Assembly: GCA_949752795.1 (NCBI GenBank) | Contig: OX457057.1 | Coordinates: 104,683,513 to 104,747,512, forward strand | Source of the DNA: Hyperoodon ampullatus | Taxonomy: Eukaryota > Chordata > Mammalia > Artiodactyla > Ziphiidae | Direction: 5' to 3' | DNA: 64,000 bases | Shown here: positions 10,331 to 23,439 of the stretch, piece after piece | Layout of the letters: every line of letters begins with the position of its first letter | How positions within the stretch are numbered: position 1 is the stretch's first letter | Notes under the pieces: generated by a model | The model's input: the letters and a program-made list of their open reading frames with translations, nothing else | What the model was told of the DNA's origin: nothing | Database searches by the model: none | Program-made: the position numbers and the translations under genes

Positions 10331-11500
10331 GAATTCTACAGTTTTGTGTAAGAGAAGCAGGGCAAGTTTGTCCGCTGTTTTCATCAATCAGGGGCGGCCC
10401 GTGACCGGTCACAGTGGGATAGTGGAAGATGTCAAAGAGAGATAAGTCCTTTGTGGGCTCACAAACTAATGGGAAGATGAACACATCAGGCACTCTTTCC
10501 TTCACAGTTTCTTTGTCTTATAGTGTCCTTATGAGGCGTCTCCTGATTTGGCCTTATAGGGGATTTGCTACACTTGGGCTCTAGGACCTGTATCTCTAGA
10601 ATTACAGAAATGGTAACACTCTGGCTCCTTACCCTCCACTTGTTCTCCTTATCTTAAGCCCGTGTAGGATGTCTGATTATCTATCTCACTGCTTGCTTTG
10701 TTAATGACTTTCCCTACTTGATTTGGACCCAATGGGCAGCTGTCTCATTGATGTCTTCATTATCCATTTCGTGCTGTAGGCACAGAGCCTGGAGCCTAAG
10801 CTTTAAGAAATATGGACTCTGAAACGAACAAAAACTTGACTCTGAAATATGAAAAGAAACTATAAAATAAAAATGGAAATGTTTGTCCATATCCATAATA
10901 TAACATGTCAGTGAGTCAAATGCCACTTTTATGTGTAAATTACATGTAATTCCCAAAAGTAAGCATGCCTACAAAGGTCTTAAAATAGTCCTTACCTATA
11001 TTTCTTCAGCTTCTTGTCCTTCTCCATACCTACTGGCTCAGAATCTGCTTTCTCCTCTCCAGTATGCTGGGGTAAGTCACAAAAACTGTGCAGACCTGGG
11101 TTTGCTATATATTCTCGCTCTGAACTTCACCTCAACCCTCCCTGATGCCTGGTCATGCTTTGCTTCATCTCTTATTTATGCACTATCATATTTCCCATGG
11201 AAGATGTTCCAAGCTTCTCGTTTAAGAAGTGCTTTATAATTTACATGTTTATTATCTTACTTAATCTTTTAACAACTCTCTGAGAAAAGTCTCAAGTTTG
11301 GTGGCCAGCCCAAGGTAACACATCTGGGACTTGAACTCTGTCTTATGACGCCATGTTTAAGATTCTAGCCCAACCACCTCTCTACCCTTTCCTTTCCCAG
11401 CTTCTTAAGCATTAAATCCTTATATACTCAGCAGGTAACTGCCTTTAATTGAGTAAGAAAAGCAACTCCCTCACTTTTTACTAAAAAAATCTATAATTCA
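10331..11500. other. Intergenic, unique AT-rich sequence
   Basis: Beyond the CpG island, G+C falls sharply. I recognise no gene, RNA or clear repeat here. Confidence 0.5.
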
Positions 11501-12652
11501 TCACACCTCCTTTCAGACTTCTCCTGACTGCTTTTCTTCTATTCCAAGTTTAACCCCACAGGACTTTTGCTCTTGATTCCAACCTTTCCTGCCTTCTCAA
11601 AACCTTGCTATTCCTACATTTTCAGTCAATCCTTTACTAGCATGTTCTTCTACCAAATCCTCCCTTGACTAGGCTGCCTGTCAACTTACTGACCTTTGTG
11701 ACTCTCACCACTACATTTCAGAAGAGTAATCTCACTTTCTGCTTTCGTCATGGTCTTCTCATTATCACCATCGCCACCCATTCTTTTCCTCCCCCAAATA
11801 AACTAACTCCTCTTTCCTGTTGAGACTTCTCTTGTGGATCACAAGTGACCATGTAACTGGCCTTTTCTCATTACAGTCTCTTTAGTATTCATCATTGTTA
11901 TGTACTTCTTCATCCTTAAAACTTGCTTTCCCCCTTGCCTTCTGAAATACTCTCCTGGCCTTCTTGTCTCCTGGACTGCTTCTCACGTTCTCCTTCCTCA
12001 CTAGTTCCCCTTCCTCCACTTTACCTTTTCTTCTTATACAGATGATCCTCAGATTCACACTTTCAGTACTGACCTCTCTCCTGAGCTTTGGTCACAGCCA
12101 TCTGTTATAAACCTGTGCTCAAATGTGGTCCCATCACCTTAAGCCCTGCATATCTTAAACTTCATTGAGCTTCTTTATTCACCAAACTATGCTCTTTGAA
12201 TTTTCCTATTTTATTCTCTCAAGGATATCATCCTTCTCCCTTCCCTCCAGCTTGAAACCTTATAGTGCTCTTGGCCTCCTTTCTCTTTTTCCATATCCAG
12301 GCAGATAACTTTTCCATCCCCACTGCCAATACCTTACTGTGTAGAATTTTCTGATGATAAGGACATTATCACCCTTCCTTCAAGTATTAGACTAGTCTCT
12401 GAATTATTCCTGCCCTCCATTTTTTCTCAGTTGAATTTATACAGTTTTTCCAAATTAATTATAAAAATATGATACTAATCAGTCTTCATTCTAAAAGCTT
12501 CAGTAGCTCCCAATCCCATAGGATAAAATCTGGATTCCTTAATAGATCCGTAAAACTTGCCTTTTAGTTTACCTAAACATTGCCAAGAACACTTCTTGGC
12601 CTTATCCAATTTTGTCTTCAGAATTCTTCCACCTTTATTATTTAAACATACC
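11500..12652 (+). repeat. LINE-2 (L2) fragment, interrupted
   Basis: Pyrimidine-rich diverged sequence resembling L2 reverse-transcriptase/3' regions (for example CAGATGATCCTCAGATTCAC and GCTTCAGTAGCTCCCAATCC). The likely continuation is at about 14,879-15,000 on the other side of an L1 insertion. Confidence 0.55.
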
Positions 12653-14869
12653 TTCTCTTTTTCTTTTTTTTTTAATTAAATTTTTTTGGAGTATAGTTGC
12701 TTTACAGTGTTGTGTTAGTTTCTACTGTACAGCAAAGTGAATCAGCTATACGTATACGTATATCCCCTCTTTTTCGGCTTTCCCATTTAGGTCACCACAG
12801 AGCATCGAGTAGAGTTCCCTGTGCTATACAGTAGGTTCTCATTAGTTATCTATTTTATACGTAGTATCATTAGTGTATATATGTCAATCCCAATCTCACA
12901 ATTCCTCCCACTTCTTTTTTTTAATTGACTTTTTTTTTATTGAAGTTGTTTTACAATGTTGTGTTAAATTCTGCTGTAGAGCAAAGTGATTCAGTTATAC
13001 ATGTATATACATTCTTTTCCATTATGGTTTATCACAGGATATTGAATATAATTCCCTGTGTTATACAGTAGGACCTCGTTGTTTATCCATTCTATATATA
13101 ATAGCTTACATCTGCTAACCTCAGCCTCCCACTCCATCCCTCCCCATCCCTCTGCAACCTGTCCTCCCCCTTGGCAACCACAAGTCTGTTCTTTATGTCT
13201 GTTTGTTTCGTAGATAGGTTCATTTGTGTCATATTTTAGATTCCACATATAAGTGATATCATATGGCATTTGTCTTTCTCTCTCTGACTTACTTCACTTA
13301 GTATGATAATCTCTAGTTCCATCCATGTTGCTTCAAATGGCATTATTTCGTTCTTTTTTATGGCTGAGTAGTATTCCATTGTATTATATATATGTACTGC
13401 ATCTTCTTTATCCATTCATCTGTCAGTGGACATTTAGGTTGTTTCCATGCTTGGTTATTGTGAATAGTGCTGCTCTGAACATAGGGGTGCATGTATCTTT
13501 TTGCATTATAGTTTTGTCTGGATATATGCCCAGGAGTAGGATTACTGGATCATATGGTAATTCTATTTTTAGTTTTTTGAGGAACCTCCATTCTGTTTTT
13601 CTATAGTGGCTGCACCAACTTACATTTCCACCAACAGTATAAGAGCGTTCTCTTTTCTCCACACCCTCTTCAACATTTGTTATTTGTAGACTTTTTAACA
13701 ATGGCCATTCTGACCAGTGTGAGGTGGTACCTCATTGTAGTTTTGATTTGCATTTCTCTAATAATTAGCAGTGTTGAATATCTTTTCATGTGCCTATTGG
13801 CCATTTGTATTTCTTCTTTGGAGAAATGTTTATTTAGGTCTTCTGCCCATCTTTTGATTGGGTTGTTTGTTTTTTGTTGTTGTTGAGTTGTATGAGCTGT
13901 TTGTATACTTCGGAAATTACAGAGATTTGGATATCTCTTGTCTGTTGCATCATTTGCAAATATTTTCTCCCATTCTGTAGGTTGTCTTTTCATTTTGTTG
14001 ATGGTTTCCTTTGCTGTGCAAAAGCTTATAAGTTTGATTAGGTCCCATTTGGTTATTTTTGTTTTTATTTCTATTGCCTTGGGAGACTGACCTAAGAAAA
14101 CGTTGGTATGATTTATGTCGGAGAATGTTTTGCCTATGATCTCTTCTAGGAGTTTTAAGGTGTCATGTCTTATTTTTAAGTCTTTAAGCCAGTTTGAGTT
14201 TATTTTTGTATATGGTGTGAGTATGTTCTAACTTCATTGATTTTCATGCGCCTGTCCAACTTTCCCAACACCACTTGCTGAAGAGACTTTTTTCCATTGT
14301 GTATTCTTGCCTCCTTTGTTGAAGATTAATTGACTGTAAATGTGTGGGTTTATTTCTGAGCTCTCTATTCTGTTCCATTGATCCATATGTCTGTTTTTGT
14401 GCCAGTACCATGCTGTTTTGGTTATTGTAGCTTTGTAGTATGGTCTGAAGTCCGGGAGGGTTATGCCTCCAGCTTTGTTCTTTTTCCTTAGGATTGCTTT
14501 GGCAATTCTGGGTCTTTTATGGTTCCATATAAATTTTAGGATTATTTGTTCTAGTTCTGTGAAAAATGTCATGGGTAATTTGATAGGGATTGCATTAAAT
14601 CTGTAGACTGCTTTGGCTAGTATGGCCATTTTAACAATATTAATTCTTCCCATCCAAGAGCATGGGATATCTTTCCATTTCTTTGAGTCATCTTCAGTTT
14701 CCTGTATTAATGTTTTATGGTTCTCAGCATGTAAGTCTTTCACTTCCTTGGTCAGGTTTATTCCTAAGTATTTAATTTTTTTTTTTGGTGTCATTTTAAA
14801 AGGTATTGGTTTTTTACATTCCCTTTCTGATATTTCATTGTTAGTGTAAAGAAATAGAACCAATTTCTG
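12653..14869 (-). mobile_element. L1, 5'-truncated, composite of two copies
   Basis: Read on the minus strand, 14,869 to about 12,920 encodes a degraded C-terminal part of L1 ORF2 (including [20 protein letters not shown] and [19 protein letters not shown]) followed by a 3' UTR. A second short L1 3' UTR (12,653-12,910) with its own poly(A) follows. The whole block is flanked by the short TSD aaacatacc (12,644 and 14,870), suggesting the small copy inserted into the A-rich tail of the larger one. Several stops and frameshifts make it dead. Confidence 0.85.
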
Positions 14870-14875
14870 AAACAT
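14234..14875 (-). pseudogene. Degraded L1 ORF2 segment (thumb/C-terminal)
   Basis: Open stretch of about 213 codons inside the L1 at 12.65-14.87 kb. It matches the region following the L1 reverse-transcriptase catalytic core ([20 protein letters not shown].., [30 protein letters not shown]). It lacks the endonuclease and the FADD motif. Confidence 0.8.
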
Positions 14876-14999
14876 ACCCTTCCTTCTATGTTACGCTGCT
14901 TCACACTACTTCTGTGAAACTTTCCCTGTTATTTCAGAGCTCCAGATTTGACTCCAATAGCTCTTCTGCCTATACTTTTCACTGCTACATTCTGGTATT

Positions 15000-15085
15000 A
15001 AACGTTTTTATTTATTATGCATGTATTGATATATGTATATATGTATACATATATATACACATACACACATACATCCTTTGTCTAT
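15000..15085. repeat. AT/AC-rich microsatellite
   Basis: (TATATG/TATACA)n passing into (CACATA)n. Confidence 0.75.
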
Positions 15086-15770
15086 TAAGATGAAAAACTC
15101 TTGGCAACCAATCCTGTGCCTACACAGTAGACATCTGATAAAGACTTATTAGTGATGAGGCAAATAAATGATCTCAGAGTAGAACAAATGGGATGAGCTG
15201 CAATCAAGAGTTTTGTGGATAATGCAGACCATAAGTGATATGGGGTGAGATTAAGAGAGAGGATTATTTAAGGATTCTACTTTCCCAGAATTAGTTAGTG
15301 TTTTGTTCCATGCTCACATACTGCTTCATCTTTCTGGGGACCTCAGGCAGAAAATAGTTACACAGAAGTGCAGAGTCATGGGATCAGAGGAACAGGACTG
15401 ATGTAAGTGACCAGGTCCATCAAGGTGTCTAAGGAGTTTCAGCCCACTCCTGTAGCCCAAGACAGGGAAAGTACCAAAGACAAGAAGACTAGGAAGGGAA
15501 GATTACCCATCAGGAAACCAGGCAGGTCTGGATTAGACAGTATGCTTGATCATCACCACCAGCCATGGAGTGAATGTATAGAAAGTGAACCAGAGAGCCA
15601 TGTCACACTTATCTTTCAACATTATAGCTGTTTCTGTCAACTCACCATCCTTCCTCCTTCCTTATTTCAGAACAAGGACAGTCCTTTCTCCTAAGATCTG
15701 TGTTCTGAAGCCCAGTCTCATCTGCCTCCTCCTTCTCCTCTCTCTTCATACTTTCTTTTTTTTTTTTAAT
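15086..15770. other. Intergenic unique sequence
   Basis: No gene or recognisable repeat seen. Confidence 0.4.
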
Positions 15771-16195
15771 TAAATTTAATTTTCTAGCTTCATTGAGATA
15801 TATTTGACATATAATATTGTGTAAGTTTAAGATGTACAACTTGTTGATTTGATACATTTATGTATTACAAAATGATTACCAACATAGCTTATCTAACACC
15901 TGCATCATACAACCTAATTACCATTTCTTTTTTGTGGTGAGAACATTTGAGATCCACTCTCTTAGCAACTTTCAAGTATACAACACACTGTTGTTAATCA
16001 TGGTAACTGTAATCACCATGCTGTACATTAGATCCCCAGAACTTATTCCTCTTATAACTGGAAGTTTGTACATTTGATCACCATCTCCTATTTTCCCCTG
16101 CCACCTACCCCTAGTAACTACCATTCTAGTCTGTTTCTGTGAGTTTGGCTTTTTCAGATTCCATATGTAATTGATATCATACTTTCTGGTGGATT
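15770..16195 (-). repeat. Old L1 (L1M-type) 3' end
   Basis: Antisense L1M 3'-end text: CTAGCTTCATTGAGATATAT, TAAGATGTACAACTTGTTGA, GTACATTAGATCCCCAGAAC. Diverged. Confidence 0.75.
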
Positions 16196-17085
16196 TTCTT
16201 TCAGCTCATACCCATGCTTCACTCTCTTCTACCCTACAACCTGTCTTGAGCTCCTGATTTTGCTCTGCCTCTTAAAAAAAATAGTCTACACTTGTTTCTC
16301 TAATTCTTCTCCTCACATTTTACTCCTAAACAGAGTACAGTCTGGCTTTTCCTCTCACATTCCCTGAAATTGCTGTTGCCAAAGTCTCTGATAACTTCCC
16401 ACTTGCTGTATCCAGTGGATACTTTTCAGGTATTATCTATAGAATTTGCTATAGCTTTTGACATTGACAATTTCTTCTTGAAACTTTCCCCTGTTTGGTT
16501 GCTATAACACTCTTCTTGATCTTCTCTCCTTTTCCTGCCCCTCTAATCACTCCTTTTCTTTCTCCCTGCGGTGTACTACTTCCTCGATGTGGTTTTTAAA
16601 CGTTGTTATTTCCCAGGGCCCTTTAGCCCCCCTCCACCCTTTAAAAAAAAAAAAGCAAAAAAACTTTTCATCCTCCCTTGGTTGTTGTGGGATTTGGAGG
16701 TGAAAGCACCAGCCCACAGCAGGGAGCAGCTCCCTCCCTGCTCTTCCTGCTTTACTGCAAATTCTTATCATACTTTGTTTGGATTATGAACTAGTGTCCC
16801 TATTTCCAATCCATTCGCTATAATCCTGTTAGCGATCTTTCTGAAACTACATTTTGATCATGATCTTCAGTGGCTATTCAGTACCTTCATTTATTCATCA
16901 AATATCATTTAAGCACCTGGAATATGTTTTCCCCAAATGCTTTCGTGGCTTGCTCTCCACTAGAATAATCAATTCTGTGAAGGGAGGGACTTTTGACTCT
17001 GTGCCAGGATTTATCATTGTGTAGAACAAGCAAAAATCCCTGCTCTCGTGCAGATTATCTTCTAGTAGGGGCTTGACTCTACCTC
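16196..17085. other. Intergenic, possible L2 remnants
   Basis: Pyrimidine-rich with weak resemblance to L2 coding sequence around 16.3-16.9 kb. Nothing firm. Confidence 0.3.
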
Positions 17086-17530
17086 TGCCAGCTCAGCCAA
17101 GTTCATTTCTTGCACTGCCCCACCCTGACCTCAGCATGCACCCTGAGCTTCTGCCTCTTTTATGATTGTACAAGCTACTTGCTCTGCTTAGGACACCCTG
17201 CTCATTCTCCTTGCCTAGTTAATTCCTACCCATTGGTCAAAACTCAGTTTTCAGACGTCAGCTTCTCTAGGAATCCTTCATTGATCAAGTCCTTATTACG
17301 TGCTGCTCTATGTGCTACCCTTGGTACTCTGTGATGACCTCTAGTAAGTCTTTAACATTCTGCATTTCAATTTTATACTTGCTTGTCTGTTTCTGCCCTC
17401 TGCCCTCACTACACCCCACCCCTCCCACACCAAGAACAAGGAACAGTGTTTTATTTCTGCATTCCCAACATTGGGCACATGTCTCAAACATAGTATGGTT
17501 TAATAAATGTTCCATATGTGAATAAATGGC
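17085..17530 (+). repeat. LINE-2 (L2) 3' end
   Basis: L2-like order: CTGCTTAGGACACCCTGC, a gtcaaaactcag-type motif, TTCTCTAGGAATCCTTCATT, then AATAAATGTTCCATATGTGA at the end. Confidence 0.65.
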
Positions 17531-18640
17531 CTAGATTGATGTTTAATTTCTAAGAAACTGATCATAATGATAGGATAGATGACTGGAGAAATTTGTTTAT
17601 TTCAGTAGGTCATTTTTGCTTTCTGATTTTTTTTTTCCAAGAGCCTGAGTCTTTAGTGCCATCTAGTGGAAGTAGCTGCAATAAAAAGCTATGCTACTGG
17701 TAAAGCTTGGACAGTGCACGCTGTTCTATCTTGTTTATTTTGAACAGAGACATAGAAGGTAGAACTTGGTCGCATTGCATTATTGGCGCTTTGATTTACA
17801 TCTAGAAATTCACTGTACCCTGAGATGATTCTAATTGTGAGATCTAGCAGTATAAATACTCCCTTATAATGGATATTTTCTGATAAATGGGAAACTCCTC
17901 AACTTTGAGGTGTACGATGCAATGGCTAGAATGATCTGGGCTTTGAGGCTCTCCTTGTGTAACTGCTTTTAGGTCAGACTGGAAGTAAACAAGAACTAAG
18001 TTCCATTATTACTTAACTACCTACCTTTTCAGAAAAAGAATTTTTCGCTGTCTTATCCAAGATCTTCTGACTCTTCTCACTTGGCTCCTAATTATCTGAC
18101 CAAATTCTCTGCCATGACCCCAGACATTCTATAGTTGTTGTAGTCAGGAAGCTGCACCCAATCTTAATTGGTCTGGCATAAATATTAACTATTCTTAGAC
18201 TATTTATACATTATTGCACACTCTATTCATATCTTTGTGTAAATTCCTTTGCTGTATTTATCATGTAATAAAACTCATTAACCTTTTAAAACGCATCTGA
18301 TACATTATATTAAATTAATGTGGATAAATACTTTGTGATCATATTTCATATAAATTTATCTTCTATATAAAATATACATGATTAAATTAAATCAGTAATA
18401 ATATAAAGAAAATGGCATATTTGGAGATTGGTGATGATTCTCGTGATTCAAATTAGAGCAGCAGTTGTGGAGTGCTCATTCTGTTATATTAGAGAATGGA
18501 TCATAAAAGTCATGCTTTGCACTCTTTATAATGTTGCATTATAATTTAACATATGCTGTTTTTTTTTCCTCTTAGGATTCTTTTGTGATTTATATTTAAT
18601 GAACGTGTCAACTTCCAAGATTAATCATGAAAATTTTGAT
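17531..18640. other. Intergenic AT-rich unique sequence
   Basis: No gene or clear repeat recognised. Confidence 0.4.
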
Positions 18641-18935
18641 TTGGAAGAGACCCTTTGTTTGGAATATGCTTGCCCTAGATATCTTCATGGCTTATTCTCT
18701 ACCAAAATGGTAAGTCTTTGAGGGCAAGGACTATTGTCTATTAAATTCTGTGTCTATCCACAGTATCTAGATGCATGCCTGTCCCATAGTTGGAGCCCAA
18801 TAATTATTTATTGAATGGATGTATGAGAAAATTGAGGCATGGCTAGGTAAAGACATTGGCTTAAGGTCACACAACAAGTTAGTGGTAGAACTGGGCAAGA
18901 ATCCATGTTTTCTGACTCCTACTCTGTTGAGTGAT
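18640..18935 (+). repeat. L2 tail followed by a MIR core
   Basis: L2-type sequence to about 18,820 (GAGGGCAAGGACTATTGTCT, TTATTTATTGAATGGATG), then MIR-type AAGGTCACACAACAAGTTAG. Confidence 0.55.
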
Positions 18936-19470
18936 TCAATACAACACCTCGTCTCTAATCGGTGCTGCTTTTAAACCAGGCCCCTGGGTCCCCTGCCCTG
19001 GGTCCTTTGCTTTGAAAGGACCCACTGTGGCCCTTCTCCAGTTACATCCCTTCCCAGGGGCCAAGATACTCTAAGAGTACATCTCCCCACTACTCTCCAC
19101 CCCGCCCCACCGCCCACTGACACACACATTCCAGAGGATACTCTAGCTACGAGGGATTCTTGAAATTCCCTGACAGATAGCGGGAAGCCCACTTCCAGGG
19201 CCTGTGCTGGCTCTTCTTGGGTTATAGACAGGATAAGTGTGCCCACACCTAGGCCTCAGGAGTGGTAAAGGCCAGCTATTGTGGGTGGTGGAGCTTGATC
19301 AAGTTTGTTGGGATAGCCACACAAATGTGTGTGAGGCCCCTCTGTTGGGTGGAAGGAGAAGAACAGATCATGGGCTGTTTGCGTCTGTTTCTCCTCTTGC
19401 TCATGGTCCCTCAAATGTTAGGGACAGGCCTACCTCCATAATAAATCTGGTTCTCCCCACATATTAAATG
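18936..19470. other. Intergenic, moderately GC-rich
   Basis: No feature recognised. Confidence 0.4.
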
Positions 19471-19474
19471 TCAT

Positions 19475-19650
19475 TTAAACCAGCACTAAGTGAATACCTG
19501 TATTGTGCCAGATGCTGCGCTAGGCATTTTCAAATGTATTTTCTCATTTATGTGTTACCCTTAGGAAGACTCAGAATTGACTTGCCTAAGGACCCACAGC
19601 TGACTAGGTGCAGAGCTAAATGCATAGCAGTATCTTCAGGAAGAGTTAAA
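19475..19650 (+). repeat. MIR/L2-type repeat
   Basis: CACTAAGTGAATACCTGTAT, TGTGCCAGATGCTG, GACCCACAGCTGACTAGGT. Confidence 0.5.
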
Positions 19651-19667
19651 TGCTCTATACTTAACAA

Positions 19668-19835
19668 GACACACACACGCATGTGTATATAATATAATTA
19701 TATATATAATTATATATTTTACATATATATTATATAAAAATGTATATAGATCATATATATGCACGTGTATGTACTTATCTGGGGGTGTATGTGTGTTACA
19801 TACATACATATATGCATTGTGTGTATATAGATGTT
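19668..19835. repeat. AT/TG-rich compound microsatellite
   Basis: (CA)n, (TA)n and (TGTA)n tracts with many self-complementary AT stretches. Confidence 0.85.
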
Positions 19836-21510
19836 TTTTCATTGATAAAATAATGTTTGATAAAAACAGGTGAACAATTTAAGAAAGTGTAAGTAAAATG
19901 TAAATCTCCCATGTCATGCCTTGAGTCAGAGACAACCAATTAACTTTTCTGTTGTTGTTGTTGTTAAAGATACTCATATTTTAAAACTTACCACCAACAA
20001 TCTTTGAACTATTTTTATTTGGGCAACTTTAGATATAAGCTGTGTACAAGTGGAGAGAAGTATAACACAGCCCCAAGTACCCATCATTCAGCTTCAGCAG
20101 TTAATGGCATTCTGTCATTCTTATATATTTCTCCAACTTTTATTATCATTTTTCTTTGTTGGAGTATTTTAAAGCAAATCCCAGGTAATCATGTCATTTT
20201 ATTAAATTATATTAAGATACTTATTTGAAAAGGTTTAGATATAAAGATGGAAAAATTTTGACTTTTCATTTAGACTTTTTAGTTTTAAAAATGCCATATA
20301 CAGTTAAATACCAGTTTTATATATTTATTTTTAAATTTCTTCCTTTATTTCAAAGAGGACTCAGATGGGAGTTAGACATTTAATAATGATTTTTGTAAGT
20401 ATAAATAAAGCTTACATGATATGTGTGCATTCTGCTTTATGTCATGCTCTTTTCTTTGCAGGATTCTGTGGGACTGCCCTTTTATTTTGTTATAATTGGT
20501 CCACTTTCTGGTTTTTTCCTTTCCCTTCATTTGGAAGAGCTGTTAGAAATGGTAAGCAAATAAATGCTTTTTTTCCTCATTTCTGTGAGTGATAGAACTT
20601 GAAAATGATGAATATGAAAAGGCAGACTGATTTAACATAGTGCCTTTTCTAATTCAAATGACAGCTAACTTTTCTGAGCTAAAGTGCACCCGCATCTTGG
20701 CAATAGCATTTAGAGCATGAGTAGATTATAATGTTTCATGGCATACAGAGAAGTCTGTACATTAGTTTCAGGAATGTTGCTAGGAAACATAAATAAATCA
20801 TGTTTCTAGTTGCAAGGAAATATAAATAATCCCCACCAACTGAGGCAAAGCCTAGTTATTTATTTCCATAATGACAAAAACTACTTTTTTTCTTAGTACC
20901 TATTTTCTAGGTAGCATTTAAATCTGCTGTGCATTTAAATAAATTCTTCATTTTCTTGCACAGTGTACAGGACTTAAAAGCTTTTTCTCCTGTTATTAAT
21001 GAGGAGTACACCTAATATTAATGAGGTATTTTCAGGAAACTCTGGTGTGATAAATTCCTTCTATTCTTCAGTGTTCCATGCCTCTCTTTTAGACAGAGTC
21101 CCATAAGAAAAAGTCTTTGGAGTAATACTGTCTGGAGGGCTGGACTGGGGAGGGGACTCTCTGGAAAGATGCTCCTGAATATCTATGTGAGAGGAGCTGA
21201 GAGCCAGCAATCTGGGTGGAAAGAAGATTCAAAGGGTTGTTTGGAAGCTGCAGTTGCAGAGAAAAACACTTTTTCCTTATATATGTATCCATTGTGGCTT
21301 GGTGCTGCCACTGCTTTAGACTTAACGCTATCCAGTATGGGAGCCACTAGCTATAAGTGGCTTTTGAGCACTTGAAATGTTGTTAATATAAATTAGAAAT
21401 GGTGTAAGTGTAAAATACGTGCTGGTTTTCAAAAATTTAATATGAAAAAAATGTAAAATATCTCATTTAATAATATTTTATCTTGATTGCACATTAAAAT
21501 GTTATATAAT
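19836..21510. other. Intergenic unique sequence with one exon-like segment
   Basis: AT-rich and mostly without recognisable repeats. Contains the exon-like segment at 20,462-20,551, listed separately. Confidence 0.4.
20462..20551 (+). other. Exon-like segment (candidate only)
   Basis: A 90-bp segment preceded by a good polypyrimidine tract and acceptor (TGCTCTTTTCTTTGCAG) and followed by a good donor (ATG|GTAAGC). It is open in the first frame for 30 codons, starting DSVGLPFYFVIIGPLSG with a hydrophobic run. I do not recognise a protein and see no partner exons, so this may be coincidence or a non-coding transcript. Confidence 0.2.
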
Positions 21511-21514
21511 ATAT

Positions 21515-22097
21515 TTTTTAAATATAGACTATTTTTTAGAGTAGTTTTAGATTCACAGAAAAATTGAGGAAAAAATGTGGAGAGTTCTATATGTCCCCCC
21601 CACTGCCAGCCTCCCTCACCATCAACACCCTGCACTAGGGAGTTACACGTGTTATAACTGATTAGTTATAATTGATACAAATTATCACCCAAAGTCCATA
21701 TTTACATTAGGGTTTACTCTTGGTGTTGTACATTCTGTAGGTTTTGACAAATGTATAATGACTTGTATCCACTATTATAGTATCATACAGAATAGTTGCA
21801 ATGTGCTTCACTTGTTTATCTCTTCTCCCCAAACCGCTAACAACTTTTTATTGTCTATAGTCTTGCCCTTTCCAGAAAGTCATACAGTGAGTAGCCTTTT
21901 CAGATTGTCTTCTTTCACTTAATAATATTCATTTAAGTTTCTTCCATGTCTTCATGGCTTGATAGCTCATTTCTTTTTAGCGCCAAATAACATTCCAGTG
22001 TATGAAATGTACTATAGTTCATTTATCTAAAAGTGATAATATTTTAATTAAAATCTATTAAATAAAATCTATTATTAAATTTATTTTCACTTGTTTC
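21515..22097 (-). repeat. Old L1 (L1M-type) fragment
   Basis: Antisense L1M-like text: GAGTAGTTTTAGATTCACAG, GACAAATGTATAATGACTTG, TTAAGTTTCTTCCATGTCTT. It is interrupted at its right end by a CHR SINE, with possible L1/host sequence resuming after it. Confidence 0.6.
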
Positions 22098-22110
22098 TTT
22101 TTTACTTTTT

Positions 22111-22318
22111 TTTTTTTTTTTTTTTGCGGTAGGCGGGCCTCTCACTGTTGTGGCCTCTCCCGTTGCGGAGCACAGGCTCCGGACGCGCAGGCTCAGCGGC
22201 CATGGCTCACGGGCCCAGCCGCTCCACGGCATGTGGGATCTTCCCGGACCGGGGCACGAGCCCGTGTCCCCTGCATCGGCAGGCGGACTCTCAACCACTG
22301 CGCCACCAGGGAAGCCCC
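22111..22318 (-). mobile_element. CHR SINE, short form (CHR-2-like)
   Basis: Poly(T), then GCGGTAGGCGGGCCTCTCAC, ending in the reverse complement of GGGCTTCCCTGGTGGCGCAG. TSD ttttttactttt on both sides. Little divergence between short-form copies indicates recent insertion. Confidence 0.93.
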
Positions 22319-22330
22319 TTTTTTACTTTT

Positions 22331-23430
22331 TAAATGTGGCTTCTAAAATAAAATTACATAGACTGCTCACATTAAATTTCTACTGGACAGCACTGCTCTA
22401 GACTGTGGTAAAATAGTGTTACTGGTAGAGTTTTTCTTCAATACAACATTCTCATTCAAACACCTAAGTTTCTCTGCCTCCTATAAAGAGCATTCTCCTT
22501 CTCCAGCACTTGCCTTAATTAGATCCTTCTCTTGCCCCCAAACTACTTGGGATTGCAATGCTCCTCCCCTAACCCCTCCCAAGAGGGACTTACGTTATTT
22601 AATTCATTTTGTCAGGACCAGATGATAATTGACTTATTAGGTCTTTTACCACCATACTAGGTTCTCTGGAGCGTATAAATACGGGGTCTATGGCCAAGTG
22701 GCTTACAATAAAAAAACATTTGCTTAGAAGAACTGAAATAAAACATTAGGAGTTAACAACTTTTTTCGTAGAAATCTTAGAGTTTATCTTACTTTAATTT
22801 ATATAAGTGATATAATAATATTGTTTCTAAAAACTAATTGAAATAGGAGTTTATAATCTGATTTATTCCTCTTTTGTGTTCTCAGTGGTAGTGACATTGC
22901 CTGTAAGTGGGCAGTTTTTTCATTCTTGGGGTATAAAAAAATCTTACTCTTTAATGTATAAAGAGAGAGAGAGAGAGAGGGACCAGATATATAGTATATC
23001 TGTATATTAAAATTTCCTGAGGGAGGCAATTAGAAAATAAATGTCTGAAAATGTTCCTTAGGGGGTTGGTCACGAAAAACAGTTTGAGACACACTGGTTT
23101 ACTGGACTAGGTATTCCTAGAATATGTGTAACAGAATGTTTTTATAACAAATTAATCTCCAAAGTTTCCAAAGAGTGGAGAGGAGGAATAAATAGAGGAA
23201 AGATAATTGAAAGATGTACATTTATAGGTTGGGGGAAAAGGAGCATCTCAAGAATGTTAGAATTCTCTACCACTAATTGATTATTAACATTTTGCCAAAT
23301 TAATTAGTTCATTCATTCATTCTCTCTTCCCCCACCCCAACCCGTATTATCTAGGTGAACAGAATATAGACACTCACTGCACTATTTTCTCAAGTGTTTT
23401 CTAGGTGTAAACATTTTTGAAATAAAAGTT
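22331..23430. other. Intergenic AT-rich unique sequence
   Basis: Includes a (GA)n run at about 22,964-22,980. No gene recognised. Confidence 0.4.
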
Positions 23431-23439
23431 GGGGTTAAT

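Noticed and set aside
9238..10505. Several open frames of 80-198 codons in the CpG island
   Set aside because: Low stop density from GC-rich promoter DNA. No family resemblance and inconsistent starts.
18576..18711. Exon-like segment with TTTTCCTCTTAG acceptor and ATG|GTAAGT donor on the plus strand
   Set aside because: The 3' part reads as an L2 end, and the first frame has an early stop. The splice-like signals are probably chance.
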